A stretch of DNA of 64,000 nt from the NCBI GenBank assembly GCA_024867545.1, contig JANFNE010000009.1, forward strand, positions 1 to 64,000. The letters run 5' to 3'. The translations under genes and the position numbers were made by a program. Shown here in pieces: positions 39,110 to 51,600 of the stretch; position 1 is the first letter of the stretch; the number at the start of each line of letters is the position of its first letter. The stretch comes from Phytopythium helicoides (Eukaryota > Oomycota > Peronosporomycetes > Pythiales > Pythiaceae). The notes beneath the pieces were generated by a model, which did not search any database, had not been told where the DNA came from, and worked only from the letters and a program-made list of their open reading frames with translations.

Positions 39110-39979
39110 CTAGGGTGGCGGTGTCGTCTCCTCCTCCTGGGTACGCGATCCCTCGGCGATCGCGGCCTCTCTCGACTTGATCTTGGCCTCGCGAGTCACG
39201 CCCTCAGCCTCTTTGGTGATCTTTTTCGGTGGTGCCGCCCTGGCAGCATCCATGTCGGGACCAAATGGACGCGATCCGTAGCCAATCTGCTCGTCAGGAT
39301 CGTGCTTCACATCTTCTTCGTGGTCAAAAGCAGTATTTGCCCACTGTTTTTCGAACTCCTCGACGGACACACAGCCTTCGAGCAAGGTCTTGCACTTTGG
39401 ACGCTCGCCATGATTGCTTGGCCGCGTCCACGTGCTCGTGAGCTTCTTGCTCCCGCCATCCACGCAGCGCTCGTGGCACGCCTTGAGCCTTCCAGTTGAG
39501 TCCTCGTAGCGACGGCGCTTGGTCGATGCCAAGACGTGCTGGCCCTCATTGTCCAGGATGGCCGAGTAGCTGAATGAATACGACGAAAACGCTTTCTTTT
39601 CCCCCGTGGCATCCTCATTGACCAACGAAGGTGGCGGCTCAACCGTTCGCTTATTGCTGGACTGCTCTGCGTTTTCTGCGACGTCATCGAAAAACTCGCG
39701 CTCGCCCTCTCGTGCCATCCACGAGAGCGTCGACGGCGACAATGTCGCCAGCCGTGGCGAAAAGTGGCTCATGTTGTCTTCCAGAAGCGACAGCTCACGC
39801 TCGGCAAGTCGGTGCCAGCGGCCGAGCAGTCCTTCGCGAGTGCCGGACGACCGACGGAGCTGCAGCACGCGCGCGGGACGAATAGACACCACGCGACCGA
39901 GCATCGTTACGACTCTCATAGCAATGGGAGCTTGAGTCCGCGGTGGCGAGTTTCGAAATGGGCTGGGCCCCGACGTCAT
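39110..39979 (-). CDS. Possible MLF-like protein, 289 residues
   Basis: The ORF starts with GTG at 39988; the first ATG is 39979 and a second, 39919, begins 'MRVVTMLGRVVSIRPARVLQ', Arg-rich and amphipathic like a mitochondrial presequence. The centre reads 'SSYSFSYSAILDNEGQHVLA' and 'RRYEDSTGRLKACHERCV', which resembles the SYSYS...G...RxYxDS..G.K..HER core of myeloid leukemia factor proteins, but I hold this loosely. The C-terminus is charged and disordered. The stop is 39110. The downstream neighbour, the PHD/IQ gene, starts about 140 bp away on the same strand. Confidence 0.6.
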   Translation of the reverse strand: MTSGPSPFRNSPPRTQAPIAMRVVTMLGRVVSIRPARVLQLRRSSGTREGLLGRWHRLAERELSLLEDNMSHFSPRLATLSPSTLSWMAREGEREFFDDVAENAEQSSNKRTVEPPPSLVNEDATGEKKAFSSYSFSYSAILDNEGQHVLASTKRRRYEDSTGRLKACHERCVDGGSKKLTSTWTRPSNHGERPKCKTLLEGCVSVEEFEKQWANTAFDHEEDVKHDPDEQIGYGSRPFGPDMDAARAAPPKKITKEAEGVTREAKIKSREAAIAEGSRTQEEETTPPP

Positions 39980-40002
39980 CGAGTGCACCCGACCGTTGGC
40001 TA

Positions 40003-42995
40003 TTAGTTAGGCTTGGAGTCGCCTCGTCCCAGGCTTTGTCGCTCAAGTTGCGCTCCAAGTAGGATATCTTTCGCAAGTGACTGGACGTTGTCGGACCCGT
40101 TCGCTACAACGTCTGATAGTATTTTGACTCCGTTCGCAGCGAGTAGACTCTTGAATACTGGCTTATTGCTGGCGCTGGTGCTGGCGTTGGCGTTGGCGAC
40201 GATGCTGGTGCTGCTGTTGTGAGCGATGTCGGTAGAAGACTCTTCGCTGCCACTGTTACCACAATAAGCTTGAAGTGCAACTAGCCCTTCTTCGCGCTCA
40301 CTGTCATCATCGGTATCATGGATATATTGAAGAAGGGCGTGTATGCCACCATGAGTTGCAACTGTCGTCTTGATCGTGTCGTCTGGACCTAGAAAGCCAA
40401 GTATACCTGCAGCCGACAGCTTTTGCTCCTCTGTTCCGTTCTTCACTATTCGCAAAAGAGGATCCACTGCTCCACATTCGCGAATAGTAGCAACTCCATC
40501 AACGTTATCGAATGAAAGGTTCCACAACACCCCTGCTGCATTCTCAATCTGGTCGTCATTGCCGTCTCTCACCAATGCCACCAATGGCTCAATGCCTCCA
40601 CAAGATGCAATGGTCACCTGATTATCCTCATTTGCAGCAAGATTCCAAAGCGCACCCGCAGCATTCTCCTTCTGCTCATCATTGCCGTCTCTCACCAATG
40701 CCACCAATGGCTCAATGCCTCCACAGGATGCAATGGTCACTTTATTGTCGTCGTTCACAGCGAGATTCCGAAGCGCACTTGCTGCTTTTTCCTTCTGATT
40801 GTCGTTGCCGTCTCTCACCAATGCCACCAATGGCTCAATGCCCCCACAAGATGCAATGGTCACCTGGTTATCACCGTTCACAGCGAGATTCTCAAGCGCA
40901 CCCGCAGCATTCTCCTTGTGAATGTCGTTGCCGTCTCTCAATAACGTCACCAATGACTCAATGCCTCCACAAGATGCAATGGTCACCTTATTGTCGTCGT
41001 TCACAGCAAGATTCCGAAGCGCACTTGCTGCTTTTTCCTTCTGATTGTCGTTACCATCTCTCACCAATGCCACCAATGGCTCAATGCCTCCACAAGATGC
41101 AATGGTCACCTGATTATCCTTATTTGCAGCAAGATTCCAAAGCGCACCCGCAGCATTCTCCTTCTGCTCATCATTGCCGTCTCTCACCAATGCCACCAAT
41201 GATTCAATGCCTCCATAAGATGCAATGGTCACCTTATTGTCGTCGTTCACAGCAAGATTCCGAAGCGCACTTGCTGCTTTTTCCTTCTGATTGTCGGTAC
41301 CATCTCTCACCAATGCCACCAATGGCTCAATGCCTCCACAAGATGCAATGGTCACCTGATTATCCTCATTTGCAGCAAGATTCCAAAGCGCACCCGCAGC
41401 ATTCTCCTTCTGCTCATCATTGCCGTCTCTCACCAATGCCACCAATGGCTCAATGCCTCCACAGGATGCAATGGTCACTTTATTGTCGTCGTTCACAGCG
41501 AGATTCCCAAGCGCACTTGCTGCTTTTTCCTTCTGATTGTCGGTTCCATCTCTCACCAATGCCACCAATGGCTCAATGCCTCCACAAGATGCAATGGTCA
41601 CCTGGTTATCACCGTTCACAGCGAGATTCCAAAGCAAACTTGCTGCTTTTTCCTTCTGACAGTCGCTGCCGGCTCTCACCAATGCCATCAATGGCTTAAT
41701 GCTATCATGTGACGCTATTTCAACTTGATATTGTGGAATTTGAGCAAGGTTGTTCAACGTATCAATTGCTACCATCAGTATATCAACACCACCGTTCATC
41801 AACGGCATGAACGATGGGATTTCTTCGTTTGCCTTGATCTTGACTTGGTTGTTCACAACTGCAAGGCTCTTTCTCATTGATTCCAGGGTTTTATCTCTCT
41901 CCATATGATTTCCATTGCGGACTAACTCCACCAGCGGACGAATCGCGCCACGCGACGCAATTTCAACCTTGTTGGCATCATTCACGGATAGATTTTGTAG
42001 GCCACGTACTGCTTCCTTCTTCTCCAAATCATTGCCTTCACACATCAATGTCACCAGAGCACCAATACCACCATGTGATACTACCTTCTCGTGATTGTCC
42101 GCCAACGCAGCAAGATTAGCCAAAGCTTTAGCAGCGTGCCACTTCTGGTCACCATTTCCACTCTCCATTAGCATCACTAAGGGATCTATTCCGCCCATTG
42201 AAACTATCATCTTTTGTTGTCCGATTTGAGAGCAATATTTCCCAATGCCCCCGCTGCAATTTCTTTTTGTGTGTCGTTGCCGTCTTGTACCAAAGCCACT
42301 AACGACGAAATAGCGCCACTAAATGAAAAATTGCTGTGGCTTGTATAGTTTAGTGCGAGATTCATCAATGCGCCTGCCGCATACTGCCTTTGCAAATCGC
42401 TGCCATTTTCAGTCAAAGCGATAAAAGCGTTGACACCACCAGCTCGTACAATCTCGCTTTCGTTGTCAGCGTTTAGAGCTAGGTTGACTAGTGCTACCAC
42501 TGCGCGATCCTTTTGCAAATCGTTGCCGCTGCGCAACAGATTAACCAGCGGTTCAATCGCTTGTTTCACTTGGTTTGGAGCATATAACACGAGCTGCTGC
42601 AACGCCAACGCTGCATTAGCCTTTTGCATATCGTTTCCATTTCGAATCAGAGCCACCAAAGGGTCTACGACACCTCGCGAAGATATTTCTTTCCAGTTGG
42701 TGGCGTTTCGGATTGTTAAACCTGCTAGCGCTTTTGCTGCCCACTCCTTCTCACTGTCACTTCCGCGTTTCACAAGATCAATAATAGCGTAAATCTCTTT
42801 AGAGTCAGATTTTGCACATCGCTTGATATGAACGGTAATTAGATGATCTGCAGCAAAATTTGCGAGACGAGCATTCGATCCCTTTGCAAACTTCATCACA
42901 CTCATCAAAGCACCTCCGCGCGACACAAAGCGATTCAAGTTGAGATTTTGGGAAAGGGCCCCATCTACAGGTGACCATAGCTGCCCCATGTCCAT
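40003..42995 (-). CDS. Armadillo-repeat region of a kinase-ARM protein
   Basis: Two frames, 42995-42207 and 42210-40003, join at AACAAAAGATGATAG, where one extra A would keep the frame ('ALKSDNK' to 'MIVSMGGIDPLV'). Together they carry roughly 20 ARM repeats of 41 residues with consensus NLAxNxDNxVxIASxGGIEPLVALVRDGNDxQKExAAxAL. From about 40520 to 41650 the repeats alternate in pairs and the DNA repeats with a 246-bp period at near identity, a sign of recent expansion by duplication of ARM pairs. The array forms a superhelix for protein binding. The C-terminus (Ser/Asn/Ala) is disordered. In this layout the array follows a protein kinase domain, with which it is probably one polypeptide after the frame breaks are removed. 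Confidence 0.75.
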
Positions 42996-44159
42996 TCGTC
43001 TCCAGCAATGAGGTCAAATGCACCACAACAGCATCAATCGTCACTCGCTCGACTGGATCCAAACAACACATTTGACGAATCAATTCCCATTCAGAATCCG
43101 CAATTTCAAGTGGTCGCGACGGTAGCTTTCCTTTCTTCACTTCACGAACCACAACAATATCAGGAATCTCACCCCACGGAACCGCACCACACGTTACTTC
43201 GATCATCAACATTGCGAATGAATACACATCCGACGCAAACGTAGCCGACTGACCACTCTCTCCTTTCCACGGTAAACACTCTGGCGCCTTCCAACGATAC
43301 GCTCCACGCGCTCCACCACCATTGACGTCAGAGGAGCCACTCCGCCCTGGCTTGCTTAGGCCAAAATCTGCCAACTTTGCTATACCGTCACCTCCCACAA
43401 GAATATTGTTTGATTTTAAGTCAGCGTGGACAATTCCCTTGTCGTGAAGATACTGCAGGCCCAGAGCCACGTTTAGCAGACTGTACCACACTTCGTACAT
43501 GCTCCCTTTGTTCTTGCTAAGATATGAACCAAGATCACCATTGCTTGCATATTCGCAGACAAAGAACGGTTCGCCGATGTGGCACGCACCATACATCTTG
43601 ACGACGTTGATATGATTTAGTTCAAACCATGTGTCTGCTTCTTGCAGAAACTGTGCGTACAGGTCTTGTTGGTTTCCAGCTTCTAGAAGCAGGCTTTTGA
43701 CAACGACAGGAGTGTCAAACCACTTGCCGTGGTGAACTGATCCGAAGGCACCACGACTGAACTCGTCAAAGGATTCGAACTCAATCTCTGTCGGCGACAC
43801 AAACCACTTCTCAAGGTTGACTGCAAAAAATCTGGGTGATGCACGCAACTGTCTTCACTAGAGGCAAACATTTTGTCGGTCATGAGTTTGCTTGACTCAA
43901 GTTTGCTGCTCATTCCTTCAGGGTTTACATCATAGGAACTGTCTGATGGGCTTACGTTCCAATCCAATTCTTGTCCTGGACGCTGAAGATTGGCACGGAT
44001 CGTCCCAAGCGCATAATTCGATCCAGTTGTCCAGTCACGCTTCCACCTATGCACTTTGTTGTTGTTACTTAGATTGTATCTCGACACAAGTCGGTCGATA
44101 CTGGTGTGAAGCGAAAGTATAGCTCTGTCGATCTTCCCGCTGAGGTATTGAAGCGACAC
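42805..44159 (-). CDS. Tyrosine-kinase-like protein kinase domain (active) with N-terminal linker
   Basis: Segment 44159-43815 encodes a helical linker ('GKIDRAILSLHTSIDRLVSR') and runs into the kinase after a break in a poly-T tract (AGATTTTTTGC near 43830). The kinase reads glycine loop 'SRGAFGSVHHGKW', catalytic Lys in VVVKSL, 'HADLKSNNIL' (HAD in place of HRD), DFG in 'LADFGLSKPG', and 'APECLPWKGE' before the F helix. All catalytic residues are present, so it should phosphorylate Ser/Thr (TKL class). The kinase frame runs on past 42990, where the ARM region starts in another frame; a 1-nt indel near 42990 would fuse them. Genes pairing TKL kinases with other modules are typical of oomycetes. 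Confidence 0.75.
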
Positions 44160-45824
44160 TCCATTGAATCGACGAGTTGCTGGATTTGGATTGGTCCAAA
44201 TGGCGGTAGAGCTTCACCAGAACGCTAGCAAAAGCTTCCAAAATTTGCTTCAGTTGGGCGACACCCATGGTTTCAGAATTGATCGTCTTGATCTGTTCAT
44301 AAACATCAACCAGCCGAGAATAAATGATGCTCGAAGAATCTTCATCAGGTATTAGTTTGGAGCATAACCGAAGTGCATCATCGAACGATCGACCACCAAT
44401 GGAGGGCAGTACTGCTGAGCTTAGTACGGATTTCGTGTCCAAAACGTCAAAGCAACACACACTTGATTCGCTTCGTTCTTGCACACCAGCAACCTCTTTT
44501 AGTCGGTCAATTGTAAGCAGAATCGGCGTTTTTGAGGAAGTACTAGAGTCCAAAATACTTGCCAACACTAGCCACTCACTTTGATAAATGAAGTCGGGGC
44601 GAGTTGTTGGCATCGATTCGTATCGCATTGCTTCGTCTTCTTCGACGACGTCGCAGTGTTTTTGGATTGAAATCGACATGCTGCTTGTTGGCGACGAAAA
44701 CTCGTGCAAACAATTTACAAGTAGAACACAGAGTCTTTCAAGAGCGCAGGTAGCTGGATTGAGATCGCGCGTTAGATCTTTTGGAATGAGATCCGAGCCG
44801 CCATCAACACGTGGCTTTGATTCAGTGTTGACGAGGCTGGTGCCAAAAACCATGGCTTTCGCCTCAAATTCTGCGCAAAACACGGTTTCCAGCGACAGGC
44901 TTTGGTAATTGTCAAGGCCACGCTCGTGGAGATACTGTAGCGCCAGTGTAACCTCGTACACAAGATGCCACACTTGATCTCGTGACTTCGCCTCGCTCAC
45001 GCAATCTATCAGTGGACGTGCGCGTTCATGAACGATGAACGGTCGGCTACCGACATGGCAGGCACCCAGAAACTTTGCCACGTGCGGGTGGTTCAAGACA
45101 GACCAGACATTCGCGTCATGAACGAGTCTTTCTGTATCCAAGTGGTCTGGATAGTACACATCATTTCCCCATCGTGACAACCCGAACTCGCTCTTGAACT
45201 CAAACGGCTAGCACAAGCCACGATGGCATCTCCATCACAATCATATCGACTTCTCGGTGACTACTGTAAAGAGTTGAGTGATAACCTGCAATTTCCTCTG
45301 TCAAGCAAAATGTCCTCGCCATACTTGGCGACGGCTGCCTTGAGCAGCGTCAGAGCTTCTTCCAGCCTCTCGGCAGTCTCAAGATTGTTCAGGAGTGCGC
45401 AACTTGATTCGTTTAGGATGCACTCGTCCGAAGCATGGCTTGCATGCGCCTCAAGCATGGATTCGTACCACAGAACTCGCTCGTGTCGTTCCCGCTCAAG
45501 CGCCGACCTCCACTCACTCATTTCTGAATGCTCTGGCATCTTGTACTGCGATGTCGTTGCATCTAGCACCACGTGTAGTCGCTCGATGCATCGCACATAG
45601 AACCCCGTGTGCACTAGTCGCAGCAGCAGCGATGTCTCGGTCTCGTAAACTTGCATCTCGTCCCTGACACTCTCAGCGCTCAACAGTAACCCGAACAACG
45701 CGTGATCGATCTTGTCGTCGGCCATGGCTTCGACCGCTTGCAAAGTGCGCTCATATCGCTCAATCGCATGGTGGCCGAGGTCTTGGAGCTCATGCGTTGA
45801 CCCTTGGCCTTTGCATACTGGCAT
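44065..45824 (-). CDS. N-terminal helical domain and pseudokinase-like domain of the same gene
   Basis: ATG 45824 starts a helical region ('LQDLGHHAIERYERTLQAVE') as far as 45285, where coding leaves the frame at a possible donor; coding then resumes after 45220 ('KSEFGLSRWGNDVYYPDHLD'), probably beyond an intron of about 80-100 nt whose acceptor I could not fix. The second part has kinase-like order: 'VWSVLNHPHVAKFLGACHVG', 'LVYEVTLALQYLHERGLDNY', SLETVF, 'AMVFGTSLVNTESK', but no Lys in the expected place, no HxD and no DFG, so it is a pseudokinase. The frame breaks near 44195 ('HLDQSKSS' versus 'NPATRRFNGVSLQYLSGK'), leading to the linker of the active kinase. The order is then helical domain, pseudokinase, kinase, ARM array. 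Confidence 0.62.
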
Positions 45825-46732
45825 GGTGTTGAGATCTTTGTCAACGCCGCCTTAGCTTGAAGCGAAGCTGTCTCCTCCCGCCTTTACTTTCTGCGCTTGA
45901 CAAATGCGTTCTAGGTTTGGACAGCGTCGTTAGGATAATGTGGCTTCTCTGTCAGATGCTCTCTCCGTTCTGGTGTGTCAGTGCAATGCGCTCCAGTCTG
46001 GAATCTAGATGCTCAGCGCTCCCAATGTCTGTGAGTTTCGTCACAGTGCGCCTTGGAACTTCCAAGTTGGAAGTCGCCTCATATATCAGCATAGTTGGCC
46101 TTGCTGATGGACCCGTGGCCAATGAAGAGCCGAAGAGAGACGAGCAAATGATCGGCCAGGATGACTTGCTGCTGCTGACTACCACCGTAGCTCGTCCTCC
46201 TCGTCACTGCTTGGTCTCAGCAAACTCCACAGATGCCGTCGTCACATAACTCCAGAGTATCTGCTCACCGCTCGCTTCTCGCGCGACTGCTCTGCATTTC
46301 CCAACTCGAAGTCGAAAAAAAACCATGACCACCCTTTTGCGCCATCGTACACCACTCACCAGAGTGCGGAAGGAGATGTTTTCTTGTCAAATCCACACAA
46401 GGCGAAAACGCTCGCAGGCGATAGCTTGCAGTCTAATCACCGGATCAACCCAGCTCTCCATTGAAATTCGCCAAGTTGCATGGACGATCGTGCTTCAAGA
46501 TCAGCGAGGTTGACGCAGTGCCGAGCTTTTGCCAGCACTCAGCAGCCATCGAAATTGGCAGACGAGGGCGACCAGATCTTGATGCTGACAGTGAAGACGC
46601 TTACTTCGGTCCTTCGGTCTAGGAAGTCCTCCCTGTGGTCCTCCGGAGCACAAGGAGCTCATGTAGCCGCGCAATCTGGACGCGCTGTCAACCGACCTTC
46701 ATTCACTCCAAAGCTCATAGTGCGGTTCTACT
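45825..46732. other. Divergent intergenic stretch between kinase and ankyrin genes
   Basis: No supported gene; the ORFs here start with GTG/TTG and lack family features. It separates the leftward kinase-ARM gene from the rightward ankyrin genes. Confidence 0.55.
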
Positions 46733-46753
46733 ATATCATGTGCCACATGATAT
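46733..46753. promoter_or_regulatory. Palindromic element upstream of ankyrin gene 1
   Basis: ATATCATGTG and CACATGATAT are perfect inverted halves around a single C, ending 23 bp before ATG 46776. The equivalent sequence occurs before ankyrin gene 2 with one change, so it is kept in the duplicated promoter. It may be a dimeric-factor site or a 5'-leader hairpin. Confidence 0.5.
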
Positions 46754-46775
46754 GCTCGAGCTTCGAGACTGATGG

Positions 46776-48272
46776 ATGGTGGGATTGTGCTCACTTTCAA
46801 AAAAGCCCGCGGTCGCAAAGGTGCTGCCAATGACAATGGAGAACGGAGCAGGTGACAGGATCATCGTTGCTGCGGCTGAAGGAGACCTCGACCTACTGAA
46901 GGAGTTGGTGGCCAGTGGCGGTGCAGATGCCGAAGACGCATCAACGCTGTCGTCGGCGCTCATGAAGGCTTCGAAGAACGGACATATGCAAGTGATTCGG
47001 TACCTCGTGGAAGAGCTCGGCGTGGATGTCAACTACTCGAACAGCAACGGGAGTGTAGCGCTGTTGAAGGCTGCGAAGAATGGACACACTCAAGTGGTTC
47101 GGTATCTCGTGGAGGAACGGGGGGCTGATGTCAATTCGGCGAACAACGACGGATGGACAGCGCTCATATTCGCTGCAGACAAAGGGCGAAGTGAAGTGGT
47201 TCGATACCTCGTGGAGGAACGCGGTGTGGACGTAAATTCTTTCGACAGCATTGGATGGACAGTGCTTATGTCGGCTGCAGAATTCGGACTCATTGATATG
47301 GTTCGGTATCTGGTGGAAGAGCGCGGCGCGGATGTGAATGCCTCTAGCGACCTCGGGTGGACGGCGCTCATGTCTGCATCCCACCACGGACGCATTGAAG
47401 TGGTCCGATATCTTGTAGAAGAACGCGGCGCAGACGTGGATGCGACCAGGTCCGACGGGTGGTCCATACTGATGTCGGCCATTGGGAATGGAGACGTCGA
47501 CGTGGTTCGGTATCTCGTGGAAAAGTGTGACGCGGACGTGAATGCCACAGACAACGAGGGGAGAAATTCGGCACTGATGCTGGCCGCAGAGAACGGACGT
47601 ATTGGCGTCGTTCGGTATCTCATCGAAGAACGTGGCATGGTCGCGAATGCTTTAGACAAATATGAGTGGACAGCGGTTATGATGGCCGCTGCAAACGGAC
47701 ATATACAAGTGGTACGCTACCTCGTGGATGCACACGGTGCAGATGTGAATGCCTCCAGCAGAAATGCATGGACACCGCTCATGTCGGCTGCTGAGAATGG
47801 GCATATTGCCATGGTTCGTTATCTTGTGGAAGATTGCGGTGCAAACATCAATGCTAGAGACAACGAAGGATGGACAGCTCTACTGTCAGCTGCTGAGTGG
47901 GGACACGTTGAAGTGGTTCGGTATCTTTTGGAGGAGCTTGGCATGGACGTGAATGTCACGGATAACAATGGATGTACAATCCTCATCTCAGCCACGCAAA
48001 GTGGAAGCATTGAGATGATTCGGTATCTTGTGGAGGAACACGGCGCGGATGTAAATGCTTCGGACAAGAGTGGAAGGACGGCGCTGATGAAGGCAATTGA
48101 GATCAGAAACATTGAAGTGATTCGGTATCTTGTGGAAGAACGTCACGCGGACGTCAATGTCACTGCCGACAATGGAAAGACAGCGCTGATGTTGGCAGAG
48201 CAGAGTGGGTACACTGAGGGGGTTTGCTTTCTCTCTGAGGAACGACAAACTGAACAGGCATCGTTGCAGTAA
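46776..48272 (+). CDS. Ankyrin-repeat protein 1, 498 residues
   Basis: An intact ORF from ATG 46776 to TAA 48272. After a 25-residue start comes a cap ('RIIVAAAEGDLDLLKELVAS') and then 13-14 ankyrin repeats of 34-35 residues, consensus V-V-R-Y-L-V-E-E-R-G-A-D-V-N-A-x-D-x-x-G-W-T-A-L-M. No other domain, signal or membrane segment is visible. Ankyrin arrays bind other proteins; the partner is unknown. Its neighbour gene 2 shares the start (MV-LC...MEN-GA) and upstream palindrome, so the pair arose by tandem duplication. Confidence 0.9.
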   Translation: MVGLCSLSKKPAVAKVLPMTMENGAGDRIIVAAAEGDLDLLKELVASGGADAEDASTLSSALMKASKNGHMQVIRYLVEELGVDVNYSNSNGSVALLKAAKNGHTQVVRYLVEERGADVNSANNDGWTALIFAADKGRSEVVRYLVEERGVDVNSFDSIGWTVLMSAAEFGLIDMVRYLVEERGADVNASSDLGWTALMSASHHGRIEVVRYLVEERGADVDATRSDGWSILMSAIGNGDVDVVRYLVEKCDADVNATDNEGRNSALMLAAENGRIGVVRYLIEERGMVANALDKYEWTAVMMAAANGHIQVVRYLVDAHGADVNASSRNAWTPLMSAAENGHIAMVRYLVEDCGANINARDNEGWTALLSAAEWGHVEVVRYLLEELGMDVNVTDNNGCTILISATQSGSIEMIRYLVEEHGADVNASDKSGRTALMKAIEIRNIEVIRYLVEERHADVNVTADNGKTALMLAEQSGYTEGVCFLSEERQTEQASLQ

Positions 48273-48562
48273 GAGGACAAAACTTGTTCCCGGAATGAAA
48301 GGAGTAGTGTGGTGTCTTGCTCGAATATCGCAGCGAAGATTTTAATGCCGAAGATGGCAATGCAGAACGATCAGTAGTTGGTGCTGCGGGTGAGTCCTAC
48401 AGGACCGGTGATTACAACGAACACACGAGATCACTTCGGCAACATGATTACAGTACAGGAACGGAGGACTCCGGGAGGAGTCAAGAGTCTCCGCAGTAGA
48501 GTACATCTGGGTGAACTGGCTGCACCATCAACCCATGCAGTGCATGTACTGTAGGTTCTGCT

Positions 48563-48583
48563 ATATCATGCGCCACATGATAT
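48563..48583. promoter_or_regulatory. Palindromic element upstream of ankyrin gene 2
   Basis: ATATCATGCG-C-CACATGATAT, the same element as before gene 1 with one mismatch, 24 bp before ATG 48607. The flanks (GGTTCTRCT, TCGAGC) are conserved too. Confidence 0.5.
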
Positions 48584-48606
48584 GTTCGAGCCTCGCGAAC
48601 CGAAGG

Positions 48607-51600
48607 ATGGTGAGTTTGTGCCCACATTCGAACAAGCTCATAGTCGCAGAAGTGATTTCAATAAAGATGGAGAACAGAACTGGTGCCAGGCTCCTCGCGG
48701 CTACCGCTGAAGGCGACCTCGAACTGGTGAAGGAGTTGGTCAGTGGTGGAGCAGATGTCGAAGACGCATCAACCCAGTCGTCGGCGCTGCTCAGGGCTGT
48801 GGAGAATGGACACATGGAAGTCATCCGGTATCTCGTGGAAGAGCGCGGTGCCGATGTGAATGCCTTGGACAGCAGCGGATGCACAGTGTTGACGTTGGCC
48901 GGTCACCTTGGTCACAGTGAAGTCATTCGGTATCTCTTGGAAGAGCGTGACGTGGACGTAAATACCTCAGATAGCAATGGGTGCACAGTGCTGATGTTGA
49001 TCACTGGAAGAGGCTCCATCGAGTTTTTTCGGTATCTAGTGGAGGAACGTGGCGCAGATGTGAATCTCACGAATAATGACGGTTGGACAGCGCTGATGGC
49101 TGCCTCGTTTCATGGGCATATCCAAGCGATTCGGTATCTCATTGAGGATTGTGGCGTGGACGAAGACTGCAGCGACAAGGAGGGATCTACAGCGCTTATG
49201 ATAGCAGCTGCAGGCGGAAATATCCAAGTGGTTCGGTATCTCGTGGAAGAACGAAATGCGGATGTGACTGCATCAAACAATGACGGATGGACAGTGCTGA
49301 TGAAGGCCGCTCAAAGTGGACATGTCGAAGTGGTTCGGTATCTTGCTGGAGAATGTAACGCTGACGTGAACGTCTCTGCCGGTAATGGATGGACAGCGCT
49401 CATAGCATCGGCTAGCAATGGATCCGTCGACCTGGTTCGATATCTTGTGGAAGAATGTAACGCGGACGTGAGCGTCGATGGATGGACAGTGCTCATAGTA
49501 TCGGCTAGCAATGGATCTGTCGATCTTGTTCGATATCTCGTGGAAGAATGCGATGCAGATGTGAACGCGATGGATAAACACGGATTGACAGCGACGATTA
49601 CGGCTGCCGCCAACGGTTCAGTTGAGGTTGTTCGCTATCTTGTCGAGAAAGACCCCACGCTGGTGAAAGTCGTCGACACATACGGATGGACACCTCTTAT
49701 GGCGGCTGCTCACAAGGGCCAAATTGAAGTGGTTCGATATCTTTCTGGAGTACGAGACGTGGATGTAAATGCAAGGAGCAGCAATGGATCGACAGCGCTG
49801 ATGCTGGGAGCTGAGAACGGACACACAAAAGTGGTTCAATGCCTTGTTCGAGAATGCGGGGTGAATGTGAACGATAAGATGCGGAAGGACTGACGGCGTT
49901 GATGTTAGCTGCAATGAATGGACACATTGACGTGCTTCAGTATCTCATTGAGGATTGTAATGCTGATTTGAATACCTCGGACAACAACGGAAGGACTGCT
50001 CTGATCAATACTGCTGAAAAAGGGACACGCAGAAGCGGTTCGATATCTTGCCAGAGACTGTGGTGCGGACGTCAACACTACAATCAAAGGCGGATGGACA
50101 GTACTTATGGTTGCAGCACAGAACGAGCATATCAAGGTGGTTCGATATCTTGCTGAAGAGCACAAAGTCGATGTGAACGCCAAGACCCAAGACGGATGGA
50201 CAGCACTGATGTCGGCTGCTGCCAAAAAATCGATTGAATTGGTTCAGTACCTTGCTGGAGAATGCGGCGCTGATGTCAACACATCGGACGACAATGGAAC
50301 GACAGCACTGATGTTGGCAGCTCAAGACGGATGTGTCGAAGCAGTTCGGTATCTCGTTGGTGCGGTTGGCGCGAACGTAAATGCCTTTAACAACAACAAA
50401 GGCATGACAGCGTTACATTGGGCTGCTAAGAATGGACACCTCGATGTGGTTCAGTGTCTCGCTGGAGAAGGTGGCGCGGATGTTAACACCCGAACCAAAG
50501 ACGGTTGGACAGCACTTATGTCAGCCATTCAAAGCGGACACATGAATGTTGTGCGATATCTCGTGGAACAGCATGGTGTGGACGTGAACGCTAAGACCAA
50601 AGACGGATGGACAGCGCTAATGGCGGCTGCAGCCAAAAATGCCATTGAAATGATAGAGTATCTTGCTGGGGAACACGGTGCAGATGTCAATGCCTCGTGC
50701 AGCAATGGATCAACCGCGCTGATGGTGGCAGCTGAAAACGGGCGGATAGAAGCAGTTCGGTATCTCGTTGGAGAATGTGGTGCAGATGTGAATGCCACCG
50801 ACGTACACGGAGGGACTGCATTGGCGATGGCTTCATATGAAGGGAGCATCAAGGTGGTTCGGTACCTCGTGGAGGCATGTGGGGTAGACGTGAATGCCAA
50901 AACCGAAGATATATCGTCAGCGCTGATGGTTGCCTGCTGATAATGGACGCATCGAAATTGTTCGGTATCTCGTGGACGAATGCGGAGCGGACGTAAAGAC
51001 CCGAGACGAAGACGGCTGGACAGCACTGATGTCAGCTGCGGCGAATGGACATAAGCAAGTGGTTCAGTATCTTGCTGGAGAACGCGGCGCAAATGTCAAC
51101 GCATCGGAAAACAATGGATTGACAGTGCTGATGGTGGCAGCTCAACGCGGATGCATCGAAGCAGTCCGGTACCTCGCTGGAGAAAGTGGCGCGGACGTGA
51201 ATGCTATGGACAACAAAGGAAAGACCGCGCTGGTGTGGGCCGCACAGTTTGGTCATATTGACGTTGTTCGGTATCTCGTGGAACAACGTGGAGTGGACGT
51301 GAATACCAACGACGGACCGACAGCAATAATGATGGCAACCCACAAGGGACATATCAATGTGGTTCGATATCTCGCCGGAGAACACAACGCTGATGTAAAC
51401 TCCAAGACCCAAGACGGATGGACTGCACTGATGTCGGCCACATCTGAAAAATTCATTGATTTGGTTCAGTACCTTGCTGGAGAATGCGGCGCAGATGTCA
51501 ACGCCTCAGACAGCGATGGAATAACAGCGCTGATGGTGGCAGCTGAGGTCGGATATGTTGAAGCGGCTCGGTATCTCGTTGGGGAGGTTGGTGCGGACGT

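Noticed and set aside
40512..41699. 395-codon plus-strand ORF opposite the ARM repeats
   Set aside because: It is a periodic shadow of the 246-bp repeat unit (Cys/His/Pro/Met-rich), with no independent features.
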